A program made the position numbers and the translations under genes. A stretch of 57,733 bases of DNA from a virus. Positions 7,178-14,975 of the stretch are shown here, in pieces. Every line of letters begins with the position of its first letter. The stretch's first letter is position 1. The DNA lies in IMG/VR virus record IMGVR_UViG_3300015202_000010, positions 1 through 57,733 of that record, one strand, 5' to 3'. The notes beneath the pieces are model-generated. The model had not been told where the DNA came from. It saw only the letters and a list, made by a program, of their open reading frames with translations, and did not search any database.

Positions 7178-7533
7178 TCAACACCAAAATGAGCCATTGC
7201 CATTACAACTGCACTGAAGATGTAATCTTTCACTCGCTGGTTTTCTGGGAGAGCGTCGTATTTTACTAGGCAGGGGTGAGTTTTCTTTTCAAAATCCTTT
7301 TTCTCCCCGTAAACCCAACCGTTTTCGATCTTCTCTTTCATCCAAGACTCGTGAAGGTCTTTCGGGAGCATCGTGCACTCAGATTGAATCATTTTGTAAA
7401 CGCCATGCTTTGCTGAAACCTGTATCTCGAGCGGTGTAATCTCCCAATCGACCTGGCTCGTGTCGCCGGTTGTTTCGCAATATGCTTTGTTGGCTTGGTG
7501 GCAGACTTTTGCGATTTGATTGATGTTCATCAT
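7174..7533 (-). CDS. RyR-domain protein
   Basis: 119 aa. Residues ~60-110 carry the hallmarks of the RyR (ryanodine-receptor repeat) domain: LHESW, GWVYGEKKD, KTHPCLVKYDALPE and a closing helix. RyR domains occur in many phages and bacteria and may bind a nucleotide-like ligand; their phage role is unknown. The N-terminal ~55 residues are a separate helical part with two Cys. ATGA overlap with the upstream gene. Confidence 0.8.
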   Translation of the reverse strand: MMNINQIAKVCHQANKAYCETTGDTSQVDWEITPLEIQVSAKHGVYKMIQSECTMLPKDLHESWMKEKIENGWVYGEKKDFEKKTHPCLVKYDALPENQRVKDYIFSAVVMAMAHFGVE

Positions 7534-7736
7534 TTTTTCACCGCTAACAAATCGACCTCATCGTTGTCGAGGCATAAAACTGGATTGAATCCATCGGCGT
7601 TGTAAATGATCGAGAAGCTTCGAGCATCGTTCTCGGTTTTAAATTGCATCGCTTTTGTGATGTCGGTGTCGTATTTACCTCGACCAGAAATATAAACCGG
7701 AGAGTCGCCGTCTTTTATCAAAATCCAATATTTCAT
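7530..7736 (-). CDS. Hypothetical protein
   Basis: 68 aa, ATGA-coupled on both sides. Strand-rich start (MKYWILIKDG) and one Cys. A small ferredoxin-like fold is possible from the alternating pattern, but nothing is recognised. Confidence 0.65.
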   Translation of the reverse strand: MKYWILIKDGDSPVYISGRGKYDTDITKAMQFKTENDARSFSIIYNADGFNPVLCLDNDEVDLLAVKK

Positions 7737-8227
7737 TTTGTTACTCCGGCCTTTTTCAACAAAGATTCTTTTTTATCCTTCTTTACGGTGGCGTCGTGGT
7801 CTTGATCTTTCATTGTCGGCGGTGGCGTTGGTTTCGGGACCGCATAAACCGGCATCGCTCCGCTGAATCGTAAATTGACCTCTCGGACCTTGCCGGAGAT
7901 TCGTCGATCCAAGCCGGTCTGACGAGCGTTCATGAAGTCAAAGTCGGTTCTCATTTTTTTGATCTCAAGGTTTTGATCGTAAATTTGCGCTTTGAGGGAG
8001 GCGATGCTGTCTCCGAGATTTTTAGATATTTCCAAAACGCTCGTTTGGATTCCCTCGACGTCTTTGCCTAATTTCTCCATATCAGTTTTTGATATGGTGG
8101 GCGCGACCGCAACCGGCCTCACCTCTTCGGGCTGCTCTCGCAAAAAAACAGAAGCGAACATCATCAATGCACCCGCTCCGAAAAATATCCAAAAACCCAT
8201 TCGCTGCCTCCAAGGTATGTTTTTCAT
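7733..8227 (-). CDS. Membrane-anchored coiled-coil protein
   Basis: 164 aa. N-terminal transmembrane segment (residues ~11-30), a long helical region (~48-115) and a Pro/Lys-rich tail. AAGGGG precedes ATG 8227. Topology suggests a protein anchored in the inner membrane with a periplasmic or cytosolic coil. Confidence 0.65.
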   Translation of the reverse strand: MKNIPWRQRMGFWIFFGAGALMMFASVFLREQPEEVRPVAVAPTISKTDMEKLGKDVEGIQTSVLEISKNLGDSIASLKAQIYDQNLEIKKMRTDFDFMNARQTGLDRRISGKVREVNLRFSGAMPVYAVPKPTPPPTMKDQDHDATVKKDKKESLLKKAGVTK

Positions 8228-8302
8228 AAATGCCCCTTTAAGAAACTTGTACCAAGGCGGGTTTTGGTGGGCAACAAAATAATCATGATTTTTAGCAATC
8301 TT

Positions 8303-8434
8303 TCACATCAGCAGCATCGCCAGCGTCGGAAAAAGAAAAAGCCAAAAGGCAATCCATCGGAGGCTGCACCCGATATAGAGCGCGACGCCGACCGACGACG
8401 CCCAGGTCAAAATAAGAGCGTGTTTGACCTTCAT
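8303..8434 (-). CDS. 43-aa membrane protein
   Basis: Starts at ATG 8434, sharing ATGA with the upstream stop (8433-8431), and stops at 8305-8303. The product begins MKVKHALILTW and is almost entirely hydrophobic, with two short helices around a CSLRW turn. The ORF at 8292-8540 in another frame is Arg/Ser-rich and probably a shadow. Confidence 0.55.
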   Translation of the reverse strand: MKVKHALILTWASSVGVALYIGCSLRWIAFWLFLFPTLAMLLM

Positions 8435-8649
8435 TCTTCGCCGAGCGTGACCGGCTCCTCGTCTCCGAGCATATAAATTGTATTCTGGGTCTCGACCAAC
8501 TTCTTCTCGAGGTCTTGCTTGATGATGTTGCTGGACTCAATTTTCGCTCCGTCTGGTCCCATCGGGTGTCCGTAAACTTTGCCGATAATTCGATTGTCTA
8601 AAATGAACCATTGCTCAATTCTCACCACGGGTTTCGGATTTGCTTTCAT
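8431..8649 (-). CDS. Conserved phage hypothetical protein
   Basis: 72 aa. The pattern VRIEQWFILDN..IGKVYGHP followed by VETQNTIYMLG resembles a small family I associate with phages (QW, VYGHP, VETxNSxYxLG). GGGAGTGAAGC lies before ATG 8649. Function unknown. Confidence 0.7.
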   Translation of the reverse strand: MKANPKPVVRIEQWFILDNRIIGKVYGHPMGPDGAKIESSNIIKQDLEKKLVETQNTIYMLGDEEPVTLGEE

Positions 8650-8697
8650 GCTTCACTCCCTTTTGGGTCATGATAGTACGATAAAGCAAAAAGCCCA

Positions 8698-8934
8698 CTA
8701 TTTTTTACCCTTCAATTCCTTTTTCATAGACTCATAAAAAATACCACAGGTCTCGCCCATCAAGCTGGCGACTGAGCTGAGTTGGTCTCCGGCCTTAAAA
8801 TATTTCTGATGAAAGTCGCCTCTGAATCCAACGTAAATGTAGGTCATGGAGACTGGTATGGTGAGAGTCGCAATCGCGTGAGAGTCCATTTTCTTTTCGT
8901 AAACGACGCATTCTGTTGGATGTAAGGTAATCAT
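8698..8934 (-). CDS. Hypothetical protein
   Basis: 78 aa, ATGA-coupled to the upstream gene. Strand-rich with a Lys-rich C-terminus. No domain recognised. Confidence 0.6.
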   Translation of the reverse strand: MITLHPTECVVYEKKMDSHAIATLTIPVSMTYIYVGFRGDFHQKYFKAGDQLSSVASLMGETCGIFYESMKKELKGKK

Positions 8935-9229
8935 TTATCAGCTCTTAGTTTTTCGATCTCTTCACGAGCCGAAGCGAGTCCGTATCTTGCGGTCGTATGA
9001 CATTTTGATAGGTGCTCATCTATTGCCTTTAGCGCAATGTTTAGCTGCTGTTTGGAGTTGTCATAGATTGCAGACATAAAATCATGGCAGGTGTCGAAAC
9101 CTTCGGCGAGTCCCGGCAAAAACTCTCCGTTGTCGTCGCGGCAAAATATAAATTGCCGGAGTCTACGGCTGAGTCTCTCTTCGAGTAGCTTTCTAAAATT
9201 TCGTAAGCTTCTTCCAAATCCGTTTTCAT
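8931..9229 (-). CDS. Probable single gene broken by a -1 frameshift near 9143
   Basis: ATG 9229 has AAGGAG upstream and opens a frame beginning MKTDLEEAYEILES that runs to 9041, but past about residue 29 it reads like junk. The -1 frame runs on from the same point without stops (reading CRDDNGEFLPGLAEGFD) to TGA at 8931. Joined at the four-A run 9143-9146 (plus strand), they give a natural 99-aa protein. Either one base is missing (sequencing or mutation), or ribosomes shift here. If separate, the downstream part would need TTG 9119. Confidence 0.5.
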
Positions 9230-9251
9230 AATTTCTCCTTATTTTTAGATT

Positions 9252-9341
9252 TCATCTCGCCATACCGGTAATTATCAAAAATGCAATCAGTCCAAAGACG
9301 TTTATCGACAAAGATACTCCTAAAATAATGTGCTCGATCAT
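9252..9341 (-). CDS. 29-aa transmembrane peptide
   Basis: ATG 9341 overlaps the upstream TGA (9340-9338) as ATGA. The product begins MIEHIILG and is a single hydrophobic helix. The longer open frame to 9434 is not needed. Confidence 0.5.
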   Translation of the reverse strand: MIEHIILGVSLSINVFGLIAFLIITGMAR

Positions 9342-9571
9342 TCTGCCCTCTCTATTTCTTCTCGCATCGCTTGCGCGAGAGCTTTCTCGGTCGTAAGTCT
9401 TATTCTCTCGTGAGTCTGCCAATGCGTTTTGCACGGAGAATCTTCTTGAAATTTATCTTTATCGTATCTAATAACATTTGCATCGTGCGCTTCGTTGAGA
9501 GCCACGCTGAGTGCTAAAGTCAATTTTCTCAATCGTGCATAATGAAATCGGACCTGCTTCGGCGTCGCCAT
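9338..9571 (-). CDS. Hypothetical helical protein
   Basis: 77 aa from ATG 9571, whose A overlaps the upstream stop (TGATG). Begins MATPKQVRFHYARL. Basic, helical. Unrecognised. Confidence 0.6.
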   Translation of the reverse strand: MATPKQVRFHYARLRKLTLALSVALNEAHDANVIRYDKDKFQEDSPCKTHWQTHERIRLTTEKALAQAMREEIERAE

Positions 9572-9942
9572 CAGAAAAGCTCCGCTTGCTCGGTCTGATG
9601 AAATCCTTTGCCGTCGCAATATTTGCATGGGACTCTTTTTGATTTTTTAAAATTGATGGGTAGATTTTTCGTGCAATCCCAAAGTATGACGGTCATCCCG
9701 GTAACGGAGCAAATTCTTTTGCCGACCTCGGTAAAAACTCCCATGTCTCTCAACTCTGTAAATCTAGCTCGAGATTGAGTGATGTTTCGCATCGGAGATC
9801 CTTGATTCATTATTTGAAAAGCTTCTGCGGACGTGATCGGACCGTTTTCGTATACAGTTTTGTATACTTGCCATCGTCTCGCGCTCAAAAGACCGTTCTC
9901 TTTAATTGTGTTGTAAGCTTCGATGCTCGTTTGTCTCGTCAC
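9571..9942 (-). CDS. Winged-helix protein with C-terminal zinc motif
   Basis: 123 aa. Residues ~20-95 look like a winged helix: RWQVYKTVYENGPIT, a helix, then SRARFTELRDMG as recognition helix and a wing. The C-terminus has CKYCDGKGF, half of a zinc knuckle. Such proteins are frequent in phage replication regions and bind DNA, possibly as regulators. ATGA overlap with the upstream gene. Confidence 0.65.
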   Translation of the reverse strand: MTRQTSIEAYNTIKENGLLSARRWQVYKTVYENGPITSAEAFQIMNQGSPMRNITQSRARFTELRDMGVFTEVGKRICSVTGMTVILWDCTKNLPINFKKSKRVPCKYCDGKGFHQTEQAELF

Positions 9943-10190
9943 TCGTCTTTCTCCTCAATTGTAGATTGTAAAAGGTCGTAAGCTTGGCCCATAGTTTTTA
10001 CTCTCTCGCGCAAAGCCAAAACCTCTAAGTTTCGCGCTCTCCAACCGTTTCTAAAACCCTCTTCGTAAAACTTATTCGCTCCGCAACGGTTGTCGTCGCA
10101 ATAATAATGAAGATCGCCTGGGCTTTTGCAAAGCTTCTCGAGTTTCGCCTCATTCATTATTTGATTGCGTCTTTGCTGGCTGCTGCTCAC
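9939..10190 (-). CDS. Hypothetical protein (GTG start)
   Basis: 83 aa from GTG 10190, which shares GTGA with the upstream stop and has GGAG upstream; ATG 10157 lacks a ribosome site. A Cys/His cluster (LCKSPGDLHYYCDDNRC) could hold a metal. Helical end. Confidence 0.6.
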   Translation of the reverse strand: MSSSQQRRNQIMNEAKLEKLCKSPGDLHYYCDDNRCGANKFYEEGFRNGWRARNLEVLALRERVKTMGQAYDLLQSTIEEKDE

Positions 10191-10492
10191 TCGTTCTCCG
10201 ACTTTTTATTAGACTCCCAAATCCATCGAACCGGCTGAGTGCAATCAGGGCAATGATCGAGCCTTCTGGGAATATCTTTTTTTATGTAATCTTTGAACTT
10301 ATACTCGGTGTAAATCTCTTCCACTTTCGTTTTGGAGTTGATTTTCTTATTCACCTTGAATTCGTATCTCGTGCATTTTGTCGATGTGCAAATAGCAACC
10401 AAAGTCTTTGTCTTTCCTAAAGCGATCGCTCCGAAATGCTCAGAGCCTTTGTTTGTGAGTCCGACAGACTCTAAATAAATTGCTTGTGACAT
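10187..10492 (-). CDS. Zinc-ribbon-like protein
   Basis: 101 aa. Cys pairs in ICTSTKC (residues ~34-40) and CPDC (~81-84), about 40 residues apart, suggest one zinc ribbon. Lys-rich middle. Possibly nucleic-acid binding; no family named. Confidence 0.6.
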   Translation of the reverse strand: MSQAIYLESVGLTNKGSEHFGAIALGKTKTLVAICTSTKCTRYEFKVNKKINSKTKVEEIYTEYKFKDYIKKDIPRRLDHCPDCTQPVRWIWESNKKSENE

Positions 10493-10501
10493 TGTTTCTC
10501 C

Positions 10502-11605
10502 CTAGTAACTTAGTTTTGTGTAAGGAATTTTACCGGTAGCGAGCGCGAAAATAATCGACTTCGCTTGATCCTCGGTGAGACCTTCGACGTTTTGGTTTAT
10601 TGCGGCCAAAATCTCATTATTGACCTTTTTCTTGTGCTCTCGATCGGCGAGACGTTTTTTCTCGGCCAATAAAACTGCCTCTTTTTCTCGCTCAACTTTC
10701 GCTCTCTCGGCCTCCACCGCTGCGACTTTATCGCGCTCGGCTTTCTCCTCGGCGTCTCGGGCTCTGACCTCGGCGTCGATCTTGGCTTTTTCAGCGGCGT
10801 AGATGCGAGCCTCTTGGTCTTGTTTGTCTTTTAGAGCCTTCTGGCGCTCGATTTCTGCTGCCAACGCAACTTTCTCCGACTCAACCCTGGCGAGACGTTC
10901 AGATTCGATTCTGGCGCGTTCTGCGGCTTCTGCGGCGATCTTGTCGTCACGCTCTTTCTGGACGCGAGCGGCTTCGGCGGCGCGGAGTCTCTCTAGCTCG
11001 AGTTTCTCGGCCTCCTGTTTCTGCTTTTGAGACAGAAGATCCTTCAGCTTCGATAAAGCCTCCTCGTAAGCCGTTTTCGCTCTCATTTCGAACTCATCCC
11101 AAAGCTCATTGCTCTGACTTCGCTTCGTCAAAAGGTCGATGTCCTCCTGAATATTCACAGAGCTGACCTTCGTGAAATTCTCAGAAAGGTATTTTGCTGC
11201 GTCCGCTATGACTTTGAGCTGTGCTTCAAACCCAGCGATGCGTTTCTCTTCTTTCGTCTCCCAAAGAGTAAGAGGCTCTCGAACCTCGTCTTTGAGTTTG
11301 TCTAGCTCGTCGCGAGCAATTTTTCTCTCGCCGTTGATGGCGTCGAGTTTTTTCTTGGCGTCCTCGCCGAGTTGTTTACCCAGGTCGTCTAAATAGGTTT
11401 TTGACCTGGCAACCTTGTGCGCGAGCGATGCGACTTCTTTTCGGCCTTTTGGTGTTGAGATGTCGAGTTTTATCGCTTTTACCTCAACCTTGATTTTCTC
11501 GAGGATGCTTTGAATTTTTCCGGAGCTATAAATCTCGGCTGGAGTCATCGTCTCGATAATCGCAAGTTGGCTTATTGTTTTTGTTACTTCTTGGTCAGTC
11601 ATCAT
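10502..11605 (-). CDS. Coiled-coil protein of the recombination block
   Basis: 367 aa. Residues ~95-320 are extremely Ala/Glu/Lys/Arg-rich and form a long TolA-like coil. The C-terminus (NNEILAAINQ ... LTEDQAKSI) is a small globular motif typical of phage proteins encoded next to recT/exonuclease genes. ATGA-linked to the HNH gene upstream. Likely accessory to recombination or replication; the exact role is not established. Confidence 0.7.
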   Translation of the reverse strand: MMTDQEVTKTISQLAIIETMTPAEIYSSGKIQSILEKIKVEVKAIKLDISTPKGRKEVASLAHKVARSKTYLDDLGKQLGEDAKKKLDAINGERKIARDELDKLKDEVREPLTLWETKEEKRIAGFEAQLKVIADAAKYLSENFTKVSSVNIQEDIDLLTKRSQSNELWDEFEMRAKTAYEEALSKLKDLLSQKQKQEAEKLELERLRAAEAARVQKERDDKIAAEAAERARIESERLARVESEKVALAAEIERQKALKDKQDQEARIYAAEKAKIDAEVRARDAEEKAERDKVAAVEAERAKVEREKEAVLLAEKKRLADREHKKKVNNEILAAINQNVEGLTEDQAKSIIFALATGKIPYTKLSY

Positions 11606-11850
11606 GCTCTCCGAATTTTTTTGACGTTGAATATTTCCACAAATACGAATCCGCGAGACTCGATGCTCGCTTTGACTTTTGGAAATCTCTCACAAAACTT
11701 AAACCAACCGATTTGACCGCTTTCGATATGGTGCCGACGACAGAGCGGAATCCATTCGTTGTCGTCCCAGCTAGATCCACTTGCCCTCGTGAGAATATGG
11801 GCTCTGTCAACGACTCCATGCTGCCCGCACGCTTCACAAAGTCCCTCCAT
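11602..11850 (-). CDS. HNH-type nuclease, DUF968-like
   Basis: 82 aa. CEACG near the N-terminus, RAHILTR, and PLCRRHHIESGQIG give the Cys/His set of a compact HNH nuclease like the DUF968/putative-HNHc phage proteins linked to recombination. It lies between the RecT-like gene (17-base overlap) and the coiled-coil gene (ATGA). Probably a DNA nuclease acting on recombination intermediates, not a homing enzyme, because it is embedded in the operon. Confidence 0.7.
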   Translation of the reverse strand: MEGLCEACGQHGVVDRAHILTRASGSSWDDNEWIPLCRRHHIESGQIGWFKFCERFPKVKASIESRGFVFVEIFNVKKIRRA

Positions 11851-12613
11851 GTTCGGCCTCGGGCTTTTTCATCATCGCTTCGATTTTCTCGAGAGTTGGA
11901 TTTACGTCTTTCATCAACTCTCCGGTTTTTGGATCTGGCATATTATTGACGTCGTACTCCATAATCTGAACGCCCGAGATAACTTCTGGGGCCGCGTCTT
12001 TTATACACCAACCTCGAGTTCGCATTTGCAACATTCTACCCGGATAAGACTTCCAAATATTTTTCGACCATAAACCGGCTCGCTCGGCGTCCGGCTTAGT
12101 GAAAGATCTTTCGATAGGATCTTTGCCGACAATTTTAATCACACAAGTCGCGCCCCAAGGCTCCACTCCAAGATTTTTATTCTCTTTTGTGATCTCGAGA
12201 TAATTCTTGTCGTAAACCGATTCTTTGATCCATTCGAGTTTGTTCGATCGGTTCAAAAGAGCGAGCGGTAATTCACCCCAAATGGACAAAAGACCGTTCA
12301 CGATAAAACATTGTCGAATTCCGACGACGGGATCAATCTCAAAACGCTTCAAAAATTGAAAGGCCATCATGACCTGAATCGGTTTCGTGAAAACTTTCGG
12401 GACCGCGCTCGATGCGATCATCATGTCGGCGAGTCGAAACTCTTCGTTCGAGTCCTTGAGATCGAGTAAACCTTTTTCGTTTAGTCCGATAACAGATTTC
12501 GGAGCCTTGGCTTTTTGCGTAGGCGGTGCCGGCTTTTCTTCTGGTTTCTCTTCAGGCGTGACCTCTTCGTCCATGAAGGGGACTTCTTCGTCTTGCATTT
12601 GTTCTTCGCTCAT
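11834..12613 (-). CDS. recT: RecT-family single-strand annealing protein
   Basis: 259 aa. After a Pro/Glu-rich, probably disordered start (1-40), the RecT pattern appears: ADMMIASSAVPKVF, an IDP..GIRQ..IVNG..S segment, and FTKPDAERAGLWSKNIWK...RMLQMRTRGW (residues ~171-202). Anneals complementary single strands during phage recombination. The exonuclease partner is the next gene upstream. AAAGGAG before ATG 12613. The C-terminal ~40 residues are acidic. Confidence 0.8.
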   Translation of the reverse strand: MSEEQMQDEEVPFMDEEVTPEEKPEEKPAPPTQKAKAPKSVIGLNEKGLLDLKDSNEEFRLADMMIASSAVPKVFTKPIQVMMAFQFLKRFEIDPVVGIRQCFIVNGLLSIWGELPLALLNRSNKLEWIKESVYDKNYLEITKENKNLGVEPWGATCVIKIVGKDPIERSFTKPDAERAGLWSKNIWKSYPGRMLQMRTRGWCIKDAAPEVISGVQIMEYDVNNMPDPKTGELMKDVNPTLEKIEAMMKKPEAEHGGTL

Positions 12614-12631
12614 AATTTTCTCCTTTGTTTT

Positions 12632-13471
12632 TTATTCTTTGCCATATTTCTCTGCGAACCAATCTCCCGCACTCACCATCGTCGGTCTTGGATCATAACA
12701 AGGCCAGATCCCGCTCGCTTTCGCGTCTGCATAGTTTTTTACAAGTCTGTCGCGGTGAAATTTAGAAACCTCTAAATCAGCTTTCTCCATCACCTTCACG
12801 CTGATTCCGTAAGGCGGCTCTTTCTCGATGAAAAGAAAGTTGAAAGAGTCCGGCATACAAACTCCGGTGGCCTCCGCGCCAGAAGAATAATGTCCGGCCT
12901 GTAGAAAATATAAAAGGTCATCCGAGAAAACAGCTTTCCATGCGTTCTCTGGTTTTGCGTCTCGAGTTGTTTTGATGTCGACAGGAATGCCGTCTGTGGT
13001 GATGAAATCGTATCGAGCCTTGCAGAGAATGCCGGTCTTTGGGTCCTCCCAATATAAACAAACCTCGCGCATTCCCGTAGTCAAAAGCGGAGCCGCTGTC
13101 TCGTGATTCGAGATCGCGTTCAGCATTCCCGTGATCTGAGTCATCCACTCTTCTTTCACGACGATGTCGCCCTCTTTCAAGTTGAAATCAAACTCGGCAT
13201 CAGCGGACTTACCAACATTCGTGCGTCGGTCAAACTTTGGCTTCACCTTCATGAAATCTTTAAATCGAGACGGCTCCAACAGAGCGGCGTGAAAAGCAGA
13301 TCCAAAAAGCAAAGCCTCGGTCGGCTCTTTCTCGTCTTGTTTGTCCAAATACGCTTTCGCGTGCGCCGGAGAGTCGTGAAGTTTTTTGATGAGAGAAGCG
13401 TTCAGCGCATCGACTTTCGCATACTCCTCGTAAGATTGGTCTTGAATCAATTTTCCTAACTGTAATTCCAT
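12632..13471 (-). CDS. RecE/ExoVIII-like PD-(D/E)XK exonuclease
   Basis: 279 aa. GSAFHAALLEP (57-67), then KARYDFI (D155), PVDIKTTRDA (D165, K167) and YFLQAGHY (Q191) match the Cas4/RecB-type nuclease core of exonuclease VIII (DUF3799). It would resect double-stranded ends to give the single strands used by the RecT protein encoded next. Starts directly after the upstream stop, with AAGGA upstream. Confidence 0.82.
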   Translation of the reverse strand: MELQLGKLIQDQSYEEYAKVDALNASLIKKLHDSPAHAKAYLDKQDEKEPTEALLFGSAFHAALLEPSRFKDFMKVKPKFDRRTNVGKSADAEFDFNLKEGDIVVKEEWMTQITGMLNAISNHETAAPLLTTGMREVCLYWEDPKTGILCKARYDFITTDGIPVDIKTTRDAKPENAWKAVFSDDLLYFLQAGHYSSGAEATGVCMPDSFNFLFIEKEPPYGISVKVMEKADLEVSKFHRDRLVKNYADAKASGIWPCYDPRPTMVSAGDWFAEKYGKE

Positions 13472-13714
13472 TTAGTGTGTTCCTTTCGATAACTCTCGGT
13501 CGATCATCTCGCTCATTTCTTCGTCGGTAATTTGCGCGACCCAAGTTGGTTGTTGTTGATTCACCTGAATCATCATCCGACTTAAAAAAGACATTGAAAC
13601 GTCTATGTGCTGGCCGCAATCATCGCAGTCGGCTGCGTGTTCGTTGAAAGTCGTCACCATCATCATCAAAATGTCTAGATCGGCGCGATTAATTTGTATC
13701 TGTGCTGTTATCAA
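13472..13714 (-). CDS. Hypothetical protein
   Basis: 80 aa, coupled by a 4-base overlap to the Bro-N gene. Met-rich helices and a CDDCGQH segment that could bind a metal. Lies between the antirepressor-like gene and the exonuclease. Unrecognised. Confidence 0.6.
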   Translation of the reverse strand: MITAQIQINRADLDILMMMVTTFNEHAADCDDCGQHIDVSMSFLSRMMIQVNQQQPTWVAQITDEEMSEMIDRELSKGTH

Positions 13715-14565
13715 TGGGACACCTCTTGTGCGAATGATGAAACGTGGCTTATTTTTTTAATATAAAAGCGCCCGATCTTAGGATGGATATAAATGTAATT
13801 CTGTTGAGTTTGCTTTTTAAGAGCGGACTCTCTGACGAGGCGATTTCTTGCCTCTTTAAGACCTTCTATTTGAAAAACCTCTTTTGCGTAAAGTTTGCCC
13901 TTTTCGTCTGTGTATTTATAAACCGATACAGAGTGGGCGATGTGGTGTAAAAATGCCGAGATGTTTTGAGTCGTAACCGAGTCTTGAAAAATATTCGTTC
14001 GAATCCACTCGAGAGTCTCGCAGCCTTGTGGAAATTGATTCACCTTCTCGATTTTGAGCTGACTTTGAAGCTGTTCGTATTTAGCGTCAACTCTTTGGGA
14101 GACCTCAGAGATTTGGTCTTGCGCCTTTTGAGCCACTTGCTCAACTTTTATTTCGACCGATGACATTCTTCGCTCTTGCTCCTGAAGAGCCTGTGCTGAC
14201 GCAATAATCATATCAAGCTGTGACATAGGTTTTACAGCGTAAGATCCAGTTTTGCGGATAGTTGGCAAAACTTCTTTAGTCACCCACCGTCGAAATGGCG
14301 CCGCTTGCGGCTTATTGGATCTCATAATCAAGGTATATAGCCCTGACTCGTTAACCGATAACTTCTTTTGCGCACCCCCAAGGGTATCGGAAAACACGAT
14401 ACCCTTTTCGTCGTCATCAAGACGCGAAACGGCGTCACTGTGATTCTCGATTCCAATTATTTCGCAAATATTCGATGCCTCCCACCAAGGGTTTCCGCTC
14501 TCATCAAGATGTATCTTTACTTTGCTTCCTTCAAAAATCAGTTCCTGCGTCATTACTTCGTTCAT
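13711..14565 (-). CDS. Bro-N domain protein (antirepressor-like)
   Basis: 284 aa. Residues ~8-110 form a Bro-N domain (WWEASNICEIIGI, a DDDEKG turn, ESGLYTLIMRSNKPQA, FRRWVTKEVLPTIRKTG). A coiled linker (~115-175) leads to a C-terminal domain that may be another DNA-binding or effector module. Such proteins act as DNA-binding antirepressors or regulators in phages. No repressor gene is recognisable in the window. ATGA with the upstream gene. Confidence 0.8.
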   Translation of the reverse strand: MNEVMTQELIFEGSKVKIHLDESGNPWWEASNICEIIGIENHSDAVSRLDDDEKGIVFSDTLGGAQKKLSVNESGLYTLIMRSNKPQAAPFRRWVTKEVLPTIRKTGSYAVKPMSQLDMIIASAQALQEQERRMSSVEIKVEQVAQKAQDQISEVSQRVDAKYEQLQSQLKIEKVNQFPQGCETLEWIRTNIFQDSVTTQNISAFLHHIAHSVSVYKYTDEKGKLYAKEVFQIEGLKEARNRLVRESALKKQTQQNYIYIHPKIGRFYIKKISHVSSFAQEVSH

Positions 14566-14975
14566 AAAACTCCCATGTGTTTTTTAGCATCCATAATTTT
14601 CTTCTCTTCCATCTCTTTCGGACTCAAATCAAAATACCCGGCGGCTCTCAATAAAATTTGTCCAATAGCCGTATCAAAAAGTCTGTCCTCGTCTCGCTTC
14701 AATTGTTTTCTCTCTGATGGAGACGGCTCCTTTGAGAAAAAAACATCGTGCCACTCGCTATTGATCAGAATACGGCGCATGATTTCGTACAGTTCTCGGC
14801 CCTCTCGGGCTCGCAAAAGTCGAGGGCTTTGGTTCAGGTGGTAAAACTGAATCGCCGCCTCCCCCAGAAAGTCGTCGAGCGTGTATTGCCCAGTCTGGGT
14901 GAAGAGGACGATCAAGCTCCTCAAAACCTCCAGCTCTCGATTGGTTGGCAACTCCGATGTTGTATTCTTTTTCAT
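14562..14975 (-). CDS. Hypothetical protein overlapping the helicase 3' end
   Basis: 137 aa from ATG 14975 (begins MKKNTTSELP; AAAGGGAAC upstream). The first 72 codons overlap the helicase gene in another frame (218 bases). The product is a normal-looking charged helical protein; the overlapping helicase tail is low complexity, so this frame looks the more constrained. Function unknown; position suggests a replication accessory. Confidence 0.6.
   Translation of the reverse strand: MKKNTTSELPTNRELEVLRSLIVLFTQTGQYTLDDFLGEAAIQFYHLNQSPRLLRAREGRELYEIMRRILINSEWHDVFFSKEPSPSERKQLKRDEDRLFDTAIGQILLRAAGYFDLSPKEMEEKKIMDAKKHMGVL

Noticed and set aside
8292-8540. 82-aa minus ORF, Arg/Ser-rich
   Set aside because: Lies across two better-supported coupled genes in other frames and has shadow-like composition.
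10575-11396. Plus-strand ORFs opposite the coiled-coil gene
   Set aside because: They are Ser/Arg/Ala/Phe-rich mirror images of a Glu/Lys/Ala-rich coil and lack ribosome sites.
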